Shown: positions 8,307 to 16,914 of the stretch, one piece after another | Layout: every line of letters begins with the position of its first letter | Position numbering within the stretch: position 1 is the first letter of the stretch | Assembly (NCBI GenBank): GCA_020443325.1 | Contig: JAGRIK010000165.1 | Coordinates: 1-32,903 of the forward strand | Reading direction: 5' to 3' | DNA length: 32,903 nucleotides | Source: Halioglobus sp. | GTDB lineage: Bacteria; Pseudomonadota; Gammaproteobacteria; Pseudomonadales; Halieaceae | The notes under the pieces: generated by a model | The model's input: the letters and a program-made list of their open reading frames with translations, nothing else | Database searches by the model: none | What the model was told of the DNA's origin: nothing | Position numbers and translations under genes: made by a program

Positions 8307-8729
8307 ATGTCACAGCTTAACCAGGCCCACTTTGGCTTCACCAAACTACTTGTGCAGGATCTGGAAGCGTCGGCAAAGTTCTATACTGAAGTCTGCGGGC
8401 TGACCGAACTGGCGCGGGTGGATGCCGAGATCGCCAGCCGCCCCATTTCCGAGATCATGTTCAATCCGACCGGTGCGGGTGCCGCCATGTTTGTCCTGCT
8501 GTCGTTTACCGACACCGGTAACAAGGGTGGTCACAGCGTGATCGTGGGCTTCCAGACCGAGGATATCGCCGCGTTCGTGCAGCGCGCCGTGGACGCGGGC
8601 GGCAGTATTGTCGACCCTGTAAAGGACAATCCGGATCACGGTGTGCGCGTTGGCTTCGTCAGCGACCCGGAAGGAAACCTGATCGAGGTCGTGCAGGTGC
8701 TGGAGCAACTTGAAATATACAAACACTGA
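8307..8729 (+). CDS. VOC-superfamily protein (glyoxalase/dioxygenase fold)
   Basis: The 140-residue protein has the paired beta-alpha-beta-beta-beta halves of the vicinal-oxygen-chelate fold. The first half contains LLVQDLEASAKFYTEVCGL and the second EDIAAFVQRAVDAGG, ending in FVSDPEGNLIEVVQ. The 'DPEGNLIEV' strand with Glu is typical for a metal ligand at the end of VOC domains, and the first-strand His may be His8 in QAHFGF. Such single-domain proteins include lyases, isomerases, epimerases and small dioxygenases, so the reaction is not settled. It is first in a plus-strand operon ahead of an esterase-type hydrolase and an MDR oxidoreductase, just downstream of an operator copy. GAGGT precedes the ATG. 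Confidence 0.85.
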   Translation: MSQLNQAHFGFTKLLVQDLEASAKFYTEVCGLTELARVDAEIASRPISEIMFNPTGAGAAMFVLLSFTDTGNKGGHSVIVGFQTEDIAAFVQRAVDAGGSIVDPVKDNPDHGVRVGFVSDPEGNLIEVVQVLEQLEIYKH

Positions 8730-8853
8730 GCACCGAATTCCGGTTGTGCTGGATAGCCACTTTCGAGATCACCACTTGACGACTGCTGCACCGAACTGAC
8801 ACCCGTTACCACTCGCACTACAGGTGCGTTACAACCTGAGAGAATCCTGCACC

Positions 8854-9843
8854 ATGGCCTATGACATAGACGACAACGGCACAGTAGACCTCGGCGGCAA
8901 CGATGTGCCCGTGCCGGGCACTATCAGCCCCGAAGCGCAGAGTTACATCGCCCAGGACTTGTGGGGTACAGACACCTCCGCCGCGCCGATGGCGATGTGG
9001 GAGACACGCCAGGTCACTGCACTGGCCTTCGATGCGCTGAACCAGCAGGCGCAGGCCATGTTCCCGGTTACTATTGAGGAGACAAAGATCGACGGTGTGC
9101 GCTGCCACCGTGTATCTCCCCTTCAGGTGACGGCGGAAAATCGCGATAAAGTGCTGATCAATTTTCACGGCGGCGGTTTCGTGATCGGTTCTGGTAGCCT
9201 GGTAGAGGCCATTCCCATTGCCCACCTCACCGGCATTGAGGTGATCGCGGTGGACTACCGCCTGGCACCGGAACACCCCTACCCCGCAGCCGTGGACGAT
9301 GCCATTGCGGTCTACCGCGACACGCTGAAAACCCGCTCCCCTGCCGACATCGCCATCTATGGCAGTTCAGCGGGCGGATTTATTACCGGGCAGTTGCTGG
9401 CGCGAGCCGGCAAAGAGGGGCTGCCCATGCCCGCCTGTGCCGGTGTGTTTTCCGCCGGCGGCGACCTGATAGACTTCGGCGATACCAGTCACATATTCAC
9501 CCTGAACGGTTTCTTCGGCCACCTGCTGTTTCCACTGGATCATGAACTGAGTGAAGTGCGCGCCTACCTCGGTGGTGCCGATCCGCGCGACCCGCTGATC
9601 TCCCCGGTGCTTTCCGACTTGTCCGGGTTTCCGCCGGTGTTACTCATGTCCGGTACCCGCGATGCGATACTCAGCGCCACCTCGAATTTTCACCGGGCGC
9701 TGCGCCGGGCCGGCGTCGACGCCGATCTCATGGTATTCGACGCGATGCCGCACACCCACTGGTACGCCCTGCATCTGCCTGAGACCAACGAGGCCCTGGG
9801 TGTCATGGCGGAATTCTTCACACGCCATTTATGTCCTGAATAG
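8854..9843 (+). CDS. HSL-type alpha/beta hydrolase (carboxylesterase)
   Basis: The protein has the hormone-sensitive-lipase family marks. The oxyanion motif HGGG lies at 105-108, the nucleophile elbow GSSAG has Ser172, a late MSGTRDA supplies the Asp, and MPHTHWY supplies the His. It should hydrolyse a carboxylic ester or lactone in the cytoplasm. The frame is open from a GTG at 8824, but ATG 8854 fits better because it has a GAGA-type ribosome-binding site upstream and gives a family-like N-terminus of 329 residues in total. It is followed 11 bases later by the MDR gene. In a cluster that contains a Baeyer-Villiger monooxygenase, this is the natural candidate for opening the ester or lactone product; that role is inferred from context. 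Confidence 0.9.
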   Translation: MAYDIDDNGTVDLGGNDVPVPGTISPEAQSYIAQDLWGTDTSAAPMAMWETRQVTALAFDALNQQAQAMFPVTIEETKIDGVRCHRVSPLQVTAENRDKVLINFHGGGFVIGSGSLVEAIPIAHLTGIEVIAVDYRLAPEHPYPAAVDDAIAVYRDTLKTRSPADIAIYGSSAGGFITGQLLARAGKEGLPMPACAGVFSAGGDLIDFGDTSHIFTLNGFFGHLLFPLDHELSEVRAYLGGADPRDPLISPVLSDLSGFPPVLLMSGTRDAILSATSNFHRALRRAGVDADLMVFDAMPHTHWYALHLPETNEALGVMAEFFTRHLCPE

Positions 9844-9854
9844 AGGAACCACCC

Positions 9855-10838
9855 ATGTACGCGATGATTATTGAAGAAACCGGGGGCCCTGAGGTGCTCA
9901 GGTACAGCGAGTTGCCGACGCCCGTGCCGGGGGCAGCAGACGTGCTAGTCCAAATAGCCTATGCCGGCGTCAATCCGGCGGACTGGAAGAACCGCCAGGG
10001 CCTGTTGGCTGCGTATCGTCCGTATTTTTTCCCGTACATCATCGGTTTTGATGCGGCCGGCGTGGTCGCCGCTGTCGGTGACGATGTGACCGCCTTCAAA
10101 CCCGGCGATCGCGTGTTCACGCCTACCAATCACGGCCAGGGCGGACAGGGGAGCTACGCGCAGTACACGCTGGCCAACCAGGACCGGGTGGCACACATCC
10201 CGGATGGCCTGAGTTTCGCCCAGGCCGCTGCGCTGCCTGTCGCCGCGCTCACAGCCTGGCAGGCAGTATTTGATCGCGGCGGCGTGCACGCCAACCAGAA
10301 GGTGATGATCCACGGTGGCTCGGGCGGCCTTGGCGGATTCGCCGTGCAGTTCGCGCGCTGGGCGGGAGCGCAAGTGGCCGCCACGTGCAGCACAGTGAAT
10401 GTCGAGTACCTGCAGGGGCTCGGTGTGGAACGCGTGATCGATTATCGCGAAGAGGACATCACTCAAGCCGTCAATGCCTGGGCGCCTGATGGCCTGGATT
10501 ACTTGCTGGACGCAGTCGGCGTCAGCACGCTGCCCAACGCGCTGGACCTGGTCCGCACGGGAGGCACGCTGGTCAGCATCCCCACCCTGGTCGACGACGG
10601 TGATTTCGAAGCGGCGGCGACAGCGGCGCAGGCGAAGAACGTGATGCGGGTGTTTTCTACCATGGATGATGTGGGATGTTCAGCGACATTGGGAAAGATT
10701 GCTGATCTACTTGGCAGTGGCGATATTTGCCTGCCACCGATTCGGGAGTTTCCGCTGGCGGAGGCTGCCGAGGCGCACCGGGTGATTCAGTCGGGGCATA
10801 ATCGGGGTAAGCTGGTCTTGAAGGTCGCGGAGCTTTGA
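9855..10838 (+). CDS. MDR-superfamily quinone-oxidoreductase-like protein (zinc-free)
   Basis: The 327-residue protein belongs to the medium-chain dehydrogenase/reductase superfamily, quinone oxidoreductase branch. It has the GroES-like N-terminal half (ILVQIAYAGVNPADW-type segment, then GFDAAGVV) and the nucleotide-binding loop HGGSGGLGGFAVQFA at 153-167. The cysteine and histidine zinc ligands of alcohol dehydrogenases are absent, which fits NADPH-dependent reduction of enones or quinones. It follows the hydrolase gene by 11 bases with AGAGGAA before ATG, so it is in the same operon. It may reduce an unsaturated ketone before or after ring oxidation. Substrate unknown. Confidence 0.9.
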   Translation: MYAMIIEETGGPEVLRYSELPTPVPGAADVLVQIAYAGVNPADWKNRQGLLAAYRPYFFPYIIGFDAAGVVAAVGDDVTAFKPGDRVFTPTNHGQGGQGSYAQYTLANQDRVAHIPDGLSFAQAAALPVAALTAWQAVFDRGGVHANQKVMIHGGSGGLGGFAVQFARWAGAQVAATCSTVNVEYLQGLGVERVIDYREEDITQAVNAWAPDGLDYLLDAVGVSTLPNALDLVRTGGTLVSIPTLVDDGDFEAAATAAQAKNVMRVFSTMDDVGCSATLGKIADLLGSGDICLPPIREFPLAEAAEAHRVIQSGHNRGKLVLKVAEL

Positions 10839-11025
10839 GCCTACACACAGGCCAGTACTGGCGCTTTCCTGTTCCTCCTCCGGCCGGCCACCTACGGCCC
10901 ACGCCGCCCGCGTTGAAGCGGGAGCCTCCTGTCTCCGAACGCTTTAATTGAAGAACGCTTGTCGCATTATCCTTCAGTCCATCGTTCATGTTTTCAAACC
11001 GGGCCATATCTTTACCATTCATCAC

Positions 11026-11063
11026 TTGTGAGCTAATTTACTTATATATATAATATTTGTAAG
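11026..11063 (+). promoter_or_regulatory. Promoter of the BVMO operon with a degenerate operator
   Basis: TTGTGA (11026-11031) and a perfect TATAAT (11049-11054) are 17 bases apart, a strong sigma70 match. The stretch 11041-11063 starts with CTTATATATATAA and ends with TTGTAAG. It therefore has the same CTTA and TAAG ends as the operators elsewhere, but with wider spacing, and it covers the -10 and the expected start near 11061. The expected start makes GTG 11069 an unlikely translation start and favours ATG 11114. Confidence 0.6.
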
Positions 11064-11113
11064 TTTTTGTGGCCGACCAGCCCCATTCAACACCCCAACC
11101 GTGGATAAACACT

Positions 11114-13096
11114 ATGACGCAGCCGGTTTCCGCAATCACCCCGATTACCGCAGTATTGCCTATCAAGGATCACGACCGACTCAGGGCCGCCCTAGCGGTG
11201 AGCGAGGCGGCGCCCTTGTTAATGGTCTATACCCACTTCTCGCGCGACGAGGCTTTTCTCGCACGTGTTGCCCCGTTCATCAGCTCCATTTTCGATCCAC
11301 AGAAGCAGGTGCCGGCAGACCTGGTTGCGGAGTTGCATGAGCGCGTGTTTGATCTGCTGACGCAATCGCCGCCACCGGCGGATATTGCGCCGGACGATGC
11401 CCTGCTGCAAAAAATGCTCAGTGCGGCGGTCGCGGAACCGGTGGGGGAAGAATTCATTCCCATGCTGCGGGAGCAGATGGGCTTCAATCCACCGGAGAAG
11501 CGCAGCGCGCGCGAAGGGCGGGACGCACCGGCGGCGGATTTCAAGGTGCTGGTGATCGGCGCTGGCCTGACCGGGTTGTTGGCGGCAATCAAATTGCAGG
11601 AGGCGGGTTACAGCTTCGAGGTCATCGAGAAAAATCACGACATCGGCGGCACATGGCTGGAAAACACTTACCCGGGTGTCGCGGTCGATACGCCGAGCCA
11701 TTTCTATTCTTACTCGTTTGAGCTGAATCCCAACTGGTCGCACTACACACCCAACGGGCCAGAATTCCAGCGCTATCTGCTGGGCATTACGGAGAAATAC
11801 AAGCTACGAAGCAATATCGTATTCGATACGCAGGTGACAGAGTGCCGTTTTGACGAGGTGCGCGATTGCTGGCAAGTCACAGTGCAAAGCGCATCCGGTT
11901 CGCGGGTGATTGCCGCCAACGCGGTGATTAACGCCCACGGCCCGCTAAACCGCTGGCGGTATCCGGACATTCCAGGCCTGCGGGAATTTGGCGGAACGCT
12001 GATGCACACGGCGGCGTGGGACCATTCGATCGATCTGCGCGGCAAGCGCGTCGCCCTGCTGGGCACCGGCGCCAGCGGCGTGCAGGTGGGTAACGCGATG
12101 GCGGCTCAGGTGGAACATCTAACGGTGCTGCAGCGCTCCCGGCACTGGCTGATGCCGAATTACTATATAGAAGTACCCGAACCGGTGCGCTGGGCGCAGC
12201 AGCATATTCCGCACTATGCGCAGTGGATGCGATTTCGCGCTTACTGGTTCGCGGCGGACGGACTGTTCGAGAATATCCGCATCGATCCGGACTGGGCGCA
12301 CCCTGAGCGCTCGATCTCAGCGTTAAATGACGGCGTGCGCGATTACTGCCTGCAGAACTACCAGGCCAAGCTGGCGGACCGGCCGGACTTACTGGAAAAA
12401 CTGCTGCCGGATTACCCGGTATTCGGCAAGCGCATCGTGATGGATATCAACTGGCTCGAAAACCTGTGTCGCGACAATGTCACGCTGGAGGTTACCGGCA
12501 TCGACCACGTGGATTGCGACGCGATCGTCCTTGCGGATGGCCGCCGGGTAGAGGTAGACGTCATCGTGTGCGCTACAGGCTTTGACACGGCGAACATGGT
12601 CGGCACCCTGGAGGTGATTGGCCGCGACGGGCGCAACCTGCGCGATGAGTGGCAGGACGATCCGCGCGCTTACCTCGGCGTTGCCGTACCCGGTTATCCC
12701 AACTACTTCCTCACAGTGGGACCGAACAGCGCACCCAACCACGCCGGCGGGCAGAACATCACCTCGGAATCACAGATTCACTACATCATGGAGTGTCTCG
12801 AATTGCTGCGCAGAGAAGATGCAGCCACTCTCGAGCCAACAGCGGCCGCCTGCGACCGCTTCAACGCGGAAGTGGACGCTGCGCTGCAGGGGCTGATCTG
12901 GTTACACCCCAGCGCTCCGCAGAGCTATTATAAAAACGCACGCGGACGCAATATCATGTCCTGTCCCTATCGGTTAGTGGATTACTGGTGGATGACCCGC
13001 GCTCCCGAAGTGGCAGATTACACGCTGGCCGGTAAATGCGATGCAGCGATGGGCGAAAAGCCAGACGCACCACGGGCTGTAACATCCGGAACATGA
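11114..13096 (+). CDS. Type I Baeyer-Villiger monooxygenase, HAPMO-like, with N-terminal extension
   Basis: The flavoprotein inserts oxygen next to a ketone carbonyl using NADPH and O2. It has two Rossmann motifs, GAGLTG (149-154, FAD) and GTGASG (317-322, NADPH). Between them lie GGTWLENTYPG (178-188) and the family fingerprint F-x-G-x3-H-x3-W-D at 292-303 (Phe292, Gly294, His298, Trp302, Asp303). About 140 residues precede the FAD motif. This extension is not found in cyclohexanone monooxygenases but is typical of 4-hydroxyacetophenone monooxygenase-like enzymes, as is the 660-residue length. The frame is open from GTG 11069, but the promoter position favours ATG 11114. An SDR gene follows after 64 bases. 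The family is clear; the ketone is not. Confidence 0.93.
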   Translation: MTQPVSAITPITAVLPIKDHDRLRAALAVSEAAPLLMVYTHFSRDEAFLARVAPFISSIFDPQKQVPADLVAELHERVFDLLTQSPPPADIAPDDALLQKMLSAAVAEPVGEEFIPMLREQMGFNPPEKRSAREGRDAPAADFKVLVIGAGLTGLLAAIKLQEAGYSFEVIEKNHDIGGTWLENTYPGVAVDTPSHFYSYSFELNPNWSHYTPNGPEFQRYLLGITEKYKLRSNIVFDTQVTECRFDEVRDCWQVTVQSASGSRVIAANAVINAHGPLNRWRYPDIPGLREFGGTLMHTAAWDHSIDLRGKRVALLGTGASGVQVGNAMAAQVEHLTVLQRSRHWLMPNYYIEVPEPVRWAQQHIPHYAQWMRFRAYWFAADGLFENIRIDPDWAHPERSISALNDGVRDYCLQNYQAKLADRPDLLEKLLPDYPVFGKRIVMDINWLENLCRDNVTLEVTGIDHVDCDAIVLADGRRVEVDVIVCATGFDTANMVGTLEVIGRDGRNLRDEWQDDPRAYLGVAVPGYPNYFLTVGPNSAPNHAGGQNITSESQIHYIMECLELLRREDAATLEPTAAACDRFNAEVDAALQGLIWLHPSAPQSYYKNARGRNIMSCPYRLVDYWWMTRAPEVADYTLAGKCDAAMGEKPDAPRAVTSGT

Positions 13097-13160
13097 CACC
13101 GCGGATTACTCCACTTGATTCTCGCAACCTCAAATACTCGCCAACAGGGGGTACACACCC

Positions 13161-14024
13161 ATGAATGAAGCACTGGCTAAACTGACGGGGGGCGTCGCGG
13201 TAATCACCGGTGCCGGTTCCGGCATTGGCGAGGGACTCGCGCGCGAGGCCGCAGCAGCAGGCATGAAAGTCGTGCTGGCGGACATTGCCCAGGACCGTAT
13301 CGACGCACTGGCCGCAGACATTAAACGAGACGGCGGTGAGGCACTGCCCGTGGTGACGGACGTGAGCGACCCGCAGGCGCTGGAAGCGCTGGCAGACAGG
13401 GTCTTCGATACCTTCGGCAGCGTACGACTGCTGATCAACAATGCGGGCATCGAAACCCTGGGGCTCACCTGGGAGATCCCGGCAGCAACCTGGGAGAAAA
13501 CCCTCGATATCAATATTCATGGCGTCATCCACGGCGTCCGCGCGTTCGCGCCGCGCATGATCGACGCGGGCGAACAGGCCTTTATCGCCAACACGTCCTC
13601 CATCGGTGCGCTGGGTATCATGCCGGTGCAAACCTCCTACATCCTCAGCAAGCACGCCGTGCTCGCCTTCAGTGAGTGCTTGTACCTGGAAATGCAACTC
13701 AAGCAGCTCCCCATCAGCGTATCGGCCATCCTGCCGGGGCCGGTCGCCACCAGAATCTTTACTGACTCTGCCGGCACCGACGACGAGGTCAGCCGTTTCC
13801 ACCGGAAAGTCATGGAGGACATGCTGGCTGACAACGGCATGACCGGCCGGGAGGCGGCAAAAATCATCCTGCCGCAGATCGCCGCCGGCGAGTTCTGGGT
13901 ATCCACCCACCCCGAGATGACCGGAGAATACGCTGCCAACCGTGCCAGGCACCTGACCGCACTCTCGGCGCCGGCCCTGCCGCCGGAGGTGCTGGCCTCT
14001 CTGGGTGCTGCCAACACAAACTGA
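13161..14024 (+). CDS. Classical SDR dehydrogenase
   Basis: The 287-residue protein has TGAGSGIG at 16-23, NNAG at 93-96, catalytic Ser147, Tyr160 and Lys164 (YILSK). The Asp41 after beta-2 (LADI) suggests NAD rather than NADP. The C-terminal tail is longer than in FabG-like enzymes and lacks the 'DGG' end, as in SDRs acting on larger substrates. It is placed between the Baeyer-Villiger monooxygenase and the triple Dabb-like protein with short gaps, so it probably shares their operon and oxidises an alcohol to the ketone used by the monooxygenase or one released after hydrolysis. GGGGG lies 10 bases before ATG. Confidence 0.92.
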   Translation: MNEALAKLTGGVAVITGAGSGIGEGLAREAAAAGMKVVLADIAQDRIDALAADIKRDGGEALPVVTDVSDPQALEALADRVFDTFGSVRLLINNAGIETLGLTWEIPAATWEKTLDINIHGVIHGVRAFAPRMIDAGEQAFIANTSSIGALGIMPVQTSYILSKHAVLAFSECLYLEMQLKQLPISVSAILPGPVATRIFTDSAGTDDEVSRFHRKVMEDMLADNGMTGREAAKIILPQIAAGEFWVSTHPEMTGEYAANRARHLTALSAPALPPEVLASLGAANTN

Positions 14025-14069
14025 CTGCCAGGTCACAGGAAACGGACACGCCCACGGGAAGGAGAAACA

Positions 14070-15116
14070 ATGATAGAAGTTCAGGATAGAATCGAGATCG
14101 CAGGTGATAACCTGGACGGACTGCTTCAGCTGTTTCACCGCGACTATATCGCGCAGGCGGCACAGCGGGGCCTGCGGTTCGTCGAGCACCGCATCTCACC
14201 GCCGGTTAAACTTCAAAGCGCGCCCGTCACGCTCTGGCTGCGCTGGCAAGTGGAAGACACGCAAGCCTGGTGGGCGATGCGCGCCCAGTCGGGCGACCCG
14301 GGCGTCGCACGATTCTGGGCGCAGGTCGATACGCTGTGTGTTGCGCGTGAGCGAGAGTACCTGTGTGACAGCGTACCCGGCGAGTTACCCGGAGCGGAGG
14401 ACGTCAGCCGCTTTCAGGTCACGACTCACAGCTACCGCGAGACAGCGCAACTGTCCATCAAAGAGGATGTAGACGCCGAACAGCGCACAGTGCTGGAAGC
14501 GATCCTGCGCGATGCAGCGGCGGAATTGCCCGGCGTGGAACGCGTCGAGCTCGCGGCGAACTACGCACCGGAGTACGCCGTGGGACACTACACCTGGGAT
14601 ATCCTCTACCCGGACCGCGATACGGCCGAAGCGGCTCAGCGCTCAGCCTACTGGACCAACAGCGTCGCAGCGGCACTTGAGCGCTACTGTAGTGCCTGCC
14701 ACGCTCTCCGTCTCGACACCGTGAATGCCGGTGTGCGCCGCAAAGACCTGGCCAATGGCGTCAAGCGCACCGCGTTTTTTCGCCTGCTTCCCGGCACAGG
14801 CGCTGATACGGCGCAGCGTTTCGAGCAGGATCTACTGGAAATGGCCCGGCAGATTCCCGATATCCTGAACTGGCGCCTCAGTCGAGCGCAAGTGCTGCCC
14901 TGGGATACTGCGGACTGTGCGCCCTGGACGTATGTCTGGGAGCAGGAATTCGAAAGCCTGGACGGACTGCTGGGTCCGTACATGGCGCACCCGCACCACT
15001 GGGCTCATGTCGACCGCTGGTTTGATCCGGAGTCGGGCAAACAGGCCGTCGATGTGAACCTGTCCCACGCCTTCAGCGCGCTGGAAAAGAGCATTATCGG
15101 TGCTGAATCAAACTAA
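14070..15116 (+). CDS. Protein of three Dabb-like ferredoxin-fold repeats, function unknown
   Basis: The 348-residue protein reads as three consecutive units of about 100 residues. The third (about 228-321) is closest to the stress-responsive alpha/beta-barrel (Dabb) family: a first strand VKRTAFFRLLPG, a helix FEQDLLEMARQIPDIL, a strand YVWEQEFESLDGLL and the hallmark end YMAHPHHWAHVDRWF. The second (about 112-220) has the same order: SIKEDVDAEQRTVLEAIL, LPGVERVELAANY, then a DILYPDRDTAEAA segment. The first (1-100) is more diverged and Trp-rich. Dabb proteins include the polyketide cyclase of olivetolic acid synthesis and many uncharacterised proteins. No signal peptide is present. An AAGGAG site precedes the ATG, and the gene sits between two SDR genes of the BVMO operon. 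A catalytic or product-binding role in the same pathway is plausible but unproven. Confidence 0.75.
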   Translation: MIEVQDRIEIAGDNLDGLLQLFHRDYIAQAAQRGLRFVEHRISPPVKLQSAPVTLWLRWQVEDTQAWWAMRAQSGDPGVARFWAQVDTLCVAREREYLCDSVPGELPGAEDVSRFQVTTHSYRETAQLSIKEDVDAEQRTVLEAILRDAAAELPGVERVELAANYAPEYAVGHYTWDILYPDRDTAEAAQRSAYWTNSVAAALERYCSACHALRLDTVNAGVRRKDLANGVKRTAFFRLLPGTGADTAQRFEQDLLEMARQIPDILNWRLSRAQVLPWDTADCAPWTYVWEQEFESLDGLLGPYMAHPHHWAHVDRWFDPESGKQAVDVNLSHAFSALEKSIIGAESN

Positions 15117-15142
15117 CCGCAATTCGAGGCAGGGATAACCGC

Positions 15143-16012
15143 ATGGGAAATCTACTCGCAGGAAAAATCGCATTGGTCACCGGCGCCAGCCGCGGCATCG
15201 GCCGCGCACTGGCACAGCGCTTGGCCGCCGAGGGTGCGACAATTGTGGTCAGCGCCCGGTCGCTGGACGCGAGCGGCCAGTACGAGGGCACGCTTAAGGA
15301 AACCGTCGCGCTGATCGAGCAGCAGGGCGGCACCGCCTACCCGTTGGTGGCGGATCTGGAGCGGGAGGAAGAACTGGACGGTATCGTCGCCCGCGCCATC
15401 GAACTGGCCGGCGGTGTCGACATCCTGATTCACAGCGGCGGCAAAGCCAACTACGCACCCAGCGTGGACATGCCGCAACAGATGTACGACCAGACCATCG
15501 GACACTACCTGCGCTCGCCGTTCAAACTGATCCAGCAGGTCGTGCCCGAGATGCGCCGCCGCGGCGCGGGCTGGATCGTGGTGCTGGGGTCAGTCACTGC
15601 CCTGCCCCCGCAGCGTCCCTATGACGAGTGGGCCACCTACGGTGGCAGCTCGGTGTACTCCGCCATCAAGGCGGCGGTGCACCGCATGACGCAGGGGCTG
15701 GCGGCGGAACTGCTGCCTGACAATATCGCGGTGAACACGCTGGCGCCGAGTACCGCCATCCGCACACCGGGGGCGTCGGATCTTATTCCCGAGGAGTATC
15801 CATCGGAGCGCATCGAGTATATCGCCGAGACCGGACTGGCACTGTGCCATCTGCCGGCCACCGAGCGGACCGGGCTGACGGCTTACAGCCTGCACTATCC
15901 GCTGTACCACGGGATTCCCGTACACACCCTCGATGGACTGACGCGGATCGAGGACCCGGTGATTCCGCCCTATGCACATCCGGATATTGTGGCTTCGGGA
16001 GAAGGCAATTGA
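15143..16012 (+). CDS. SDR-family dehydrogenase with altered NNAG motif
   Basis: The 289-residue protein has TGASRGIG at 13-20, Ser150 and the YSAIK motif with Tyr172 and Lys176. The structural NNAG motif is replaced by HSGG (97-100). Ser150 and Tyr172 are 22 residues apart instead of the usual 13 or so, because of an insertion rich in Pro, Tyr and Trp (PPQRPYDEWATYG). The C-terminal 60 residues also differ from FabG-like enzymes. It should still be an NAD(P)-dependent oxidoreductase, but the pocket probably differs from the other two SDRs here. It begins 27 bases after the Dabb-like gene and ends about 50 bases before the operator in front of tetR. Confidence 0.85.
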   Translation: MGNLLAGKIALVTGASRGIGRALAQRLAAEGATIVVSARSLDASGQYEGTLKETVALIEQQGGTAYPLVADLEREEELDGIVARAIELAGGVDILIHSGGKANYAPSVDMPQQMYDQTIGHYLRSPFKLIQQVVPEMRRRGAGWIVVLGSVTALPPQRPYDEWATYGGSSVYSAIKAAVHRMTQGLAAELLPDNIAVNTLAPSTAIRTPGASDLIPEEYPSERIEYIAETGLALCHLPATERTGLTAYSLHYPLYHGIPVHTLDGLTRIEDPVIPPYAHPDIVASGEGN

Positions 16013-16059
16013 GTCGCGCCACTATTTTCCGGATCAGTGAGAATACGAACACCACATAC

Positions 16060-16090
16060 CTTATCGATAAGATATCCATACCTGTATACT
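16060..16090 (+). promoter_or_regulatory. Putative autoregulatory operator and promoter of the tetR gene
   Basis: CTTATCGATAAG (16060-16071) is a perfect 12-bp palindrome. TATACT at 16085-16090 is a good -10, and the weak -35 (TTATCG, 16061-16066, 18 bases upstream) lies inside the palindrome, so binding would compete with RNA polymerase. Autorepression by the adjacent TetR protein is the simplest reading. Confidence 0.6.
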
Positions 16091-16140
16091 GTCGAACGCG
16101 GCCACGCGACACAGCACGCCGCCTTCCCCAACCGTAACCA

Positions 16141-16875
16141 GTGGAAAACCCCGTGGCCAAGACAACAGGCAAATCGAAATCCCCTCGAGCAAAAACCAAA
16201 ACAGGCGCAGCGAAGAAATCCGGCGGCAGGAGTGTCGGGCGTCCCGCACGATTATCGCGGGAGGCGATCCTGGCGGCCTCCGTCGAATTGCTGGAATCGG
16301 AATCCGCCGACGCCTTTACACTGGCGCGGGTGGCACGCAAGCTCGATACGGTATCCATGGCACTGTACAACTATTTCCCGAGCCGGGAGGCGTTGCTGAA
16401 TGCCGTCGCCGACGATGTCTGTATGCGTTTCGAGATGCCGCGGACGCGTGCGAACCAGTCCTGGCAGAAAAAATTGCTGGGCTGGCTGAACGGGGTGCGC
16501 AAGCTGGCTGAACAGCATCCCGTCGTGTTGCAGGTGATGGGCGTAGACGGGCAGACGACCGCCGGCTGGCTGCGGGTCTCCCTGACCGTGTCGCGGACGC
16601 TCCACGCTGAAGGGCTGCGCGGCAAAGACCTGGCCCTGCACAGCTATGTGTTTTGCAACCAGGCGATATCGCTGCTCATCTCCGAGCATGTCGGCGCCAG
16701 TTTTCACTCTTCGCTATCACTGGCGCAACTCGATCAACTGGAACCCGAGGAACAGGACTTCCTGCTGGATCTGCGCCCATTCCATACACAGCTGACTACA
16801 AGTGATGTGCTGGATGAGGGTTTCCGGCAACTGATCAGCGCGCTCGAAGTAAAGCTGGCGGGGCTGAAGAAATAA
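16141..16875 (+). CDS. TetR-family transcriptional regulator
   Basis: The protein opens with a Lys/Ser/Gly-rich basic tail and then a TetR helix-turn-helix: GRPARLSREAILAA, followed by FTLARVARKLDTVSMALYNY and FPSREALLNAV. The C-terminal part is an all-helical effector and dimer domain. Two GTG starts are possible, 16141 and 16153. The second gives MAKTTGK and has GGAAAA about 6 bases before it, so it may be the true start. TetR proteins normally bind palindromes and are released by a small molecule. The perfect palindrome 69 bases upstream, repeated before the ligase, VOC and TonB genes, makes this the likely regulator of the whole cluster. The inducer is unknown but may be a pathway intermediate such as an acyl-CoA. 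Confidence 0.9.
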   Translation: MENPVAKTTGKSKSPRAKTKTGAAKKSGGRSVGRPARLSREAILAASVELLESESADAFTLARVARKLDTVSMALYNYFPSREALLNAVADDVCMRFEMPRTRANQSWQKKLLGWLNGVRKLAEQHPVVLQVMGVDGQTTAGWLRVSLTVSRTLHAEGLRGKDLALHSYVFCNQAISLLISEHVGASFHSSLSLAQLDQLEPEEQDFLLDLRPFHTQLTTSDVLDEGFRQLISALEVKLAGLKK

Positions 16876-16914
16876 TCACAGTACGCAAGAGCAACTATTT
16901 AAGAGGACTGCAAG

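Noticed and set aside
10906-10922. CCCGC/GCGGG hairpin after the MDR gene as a terminator
   Set aside because: The stem is only 5 bp and no T tract follows, so it cannot be supported as a rho-independent terminator.
10657-11025. Minus-strand frame of 122 codons across the end of the MDR gene and the following gap
   Set aside because: It overlaps the MDR gene and the BVMO promoter region and has a low-complexity composition, so it is unlikely to be a real gene.
12954-14189. Long minus-strand open frame of 411 codons opposite the SDR gene
   Set aside because: It lies antisense to well-supported genes. The translation is rich in Arg, Gly, His and Val without motifs, as expected for a shadow in GC-rich DNA.
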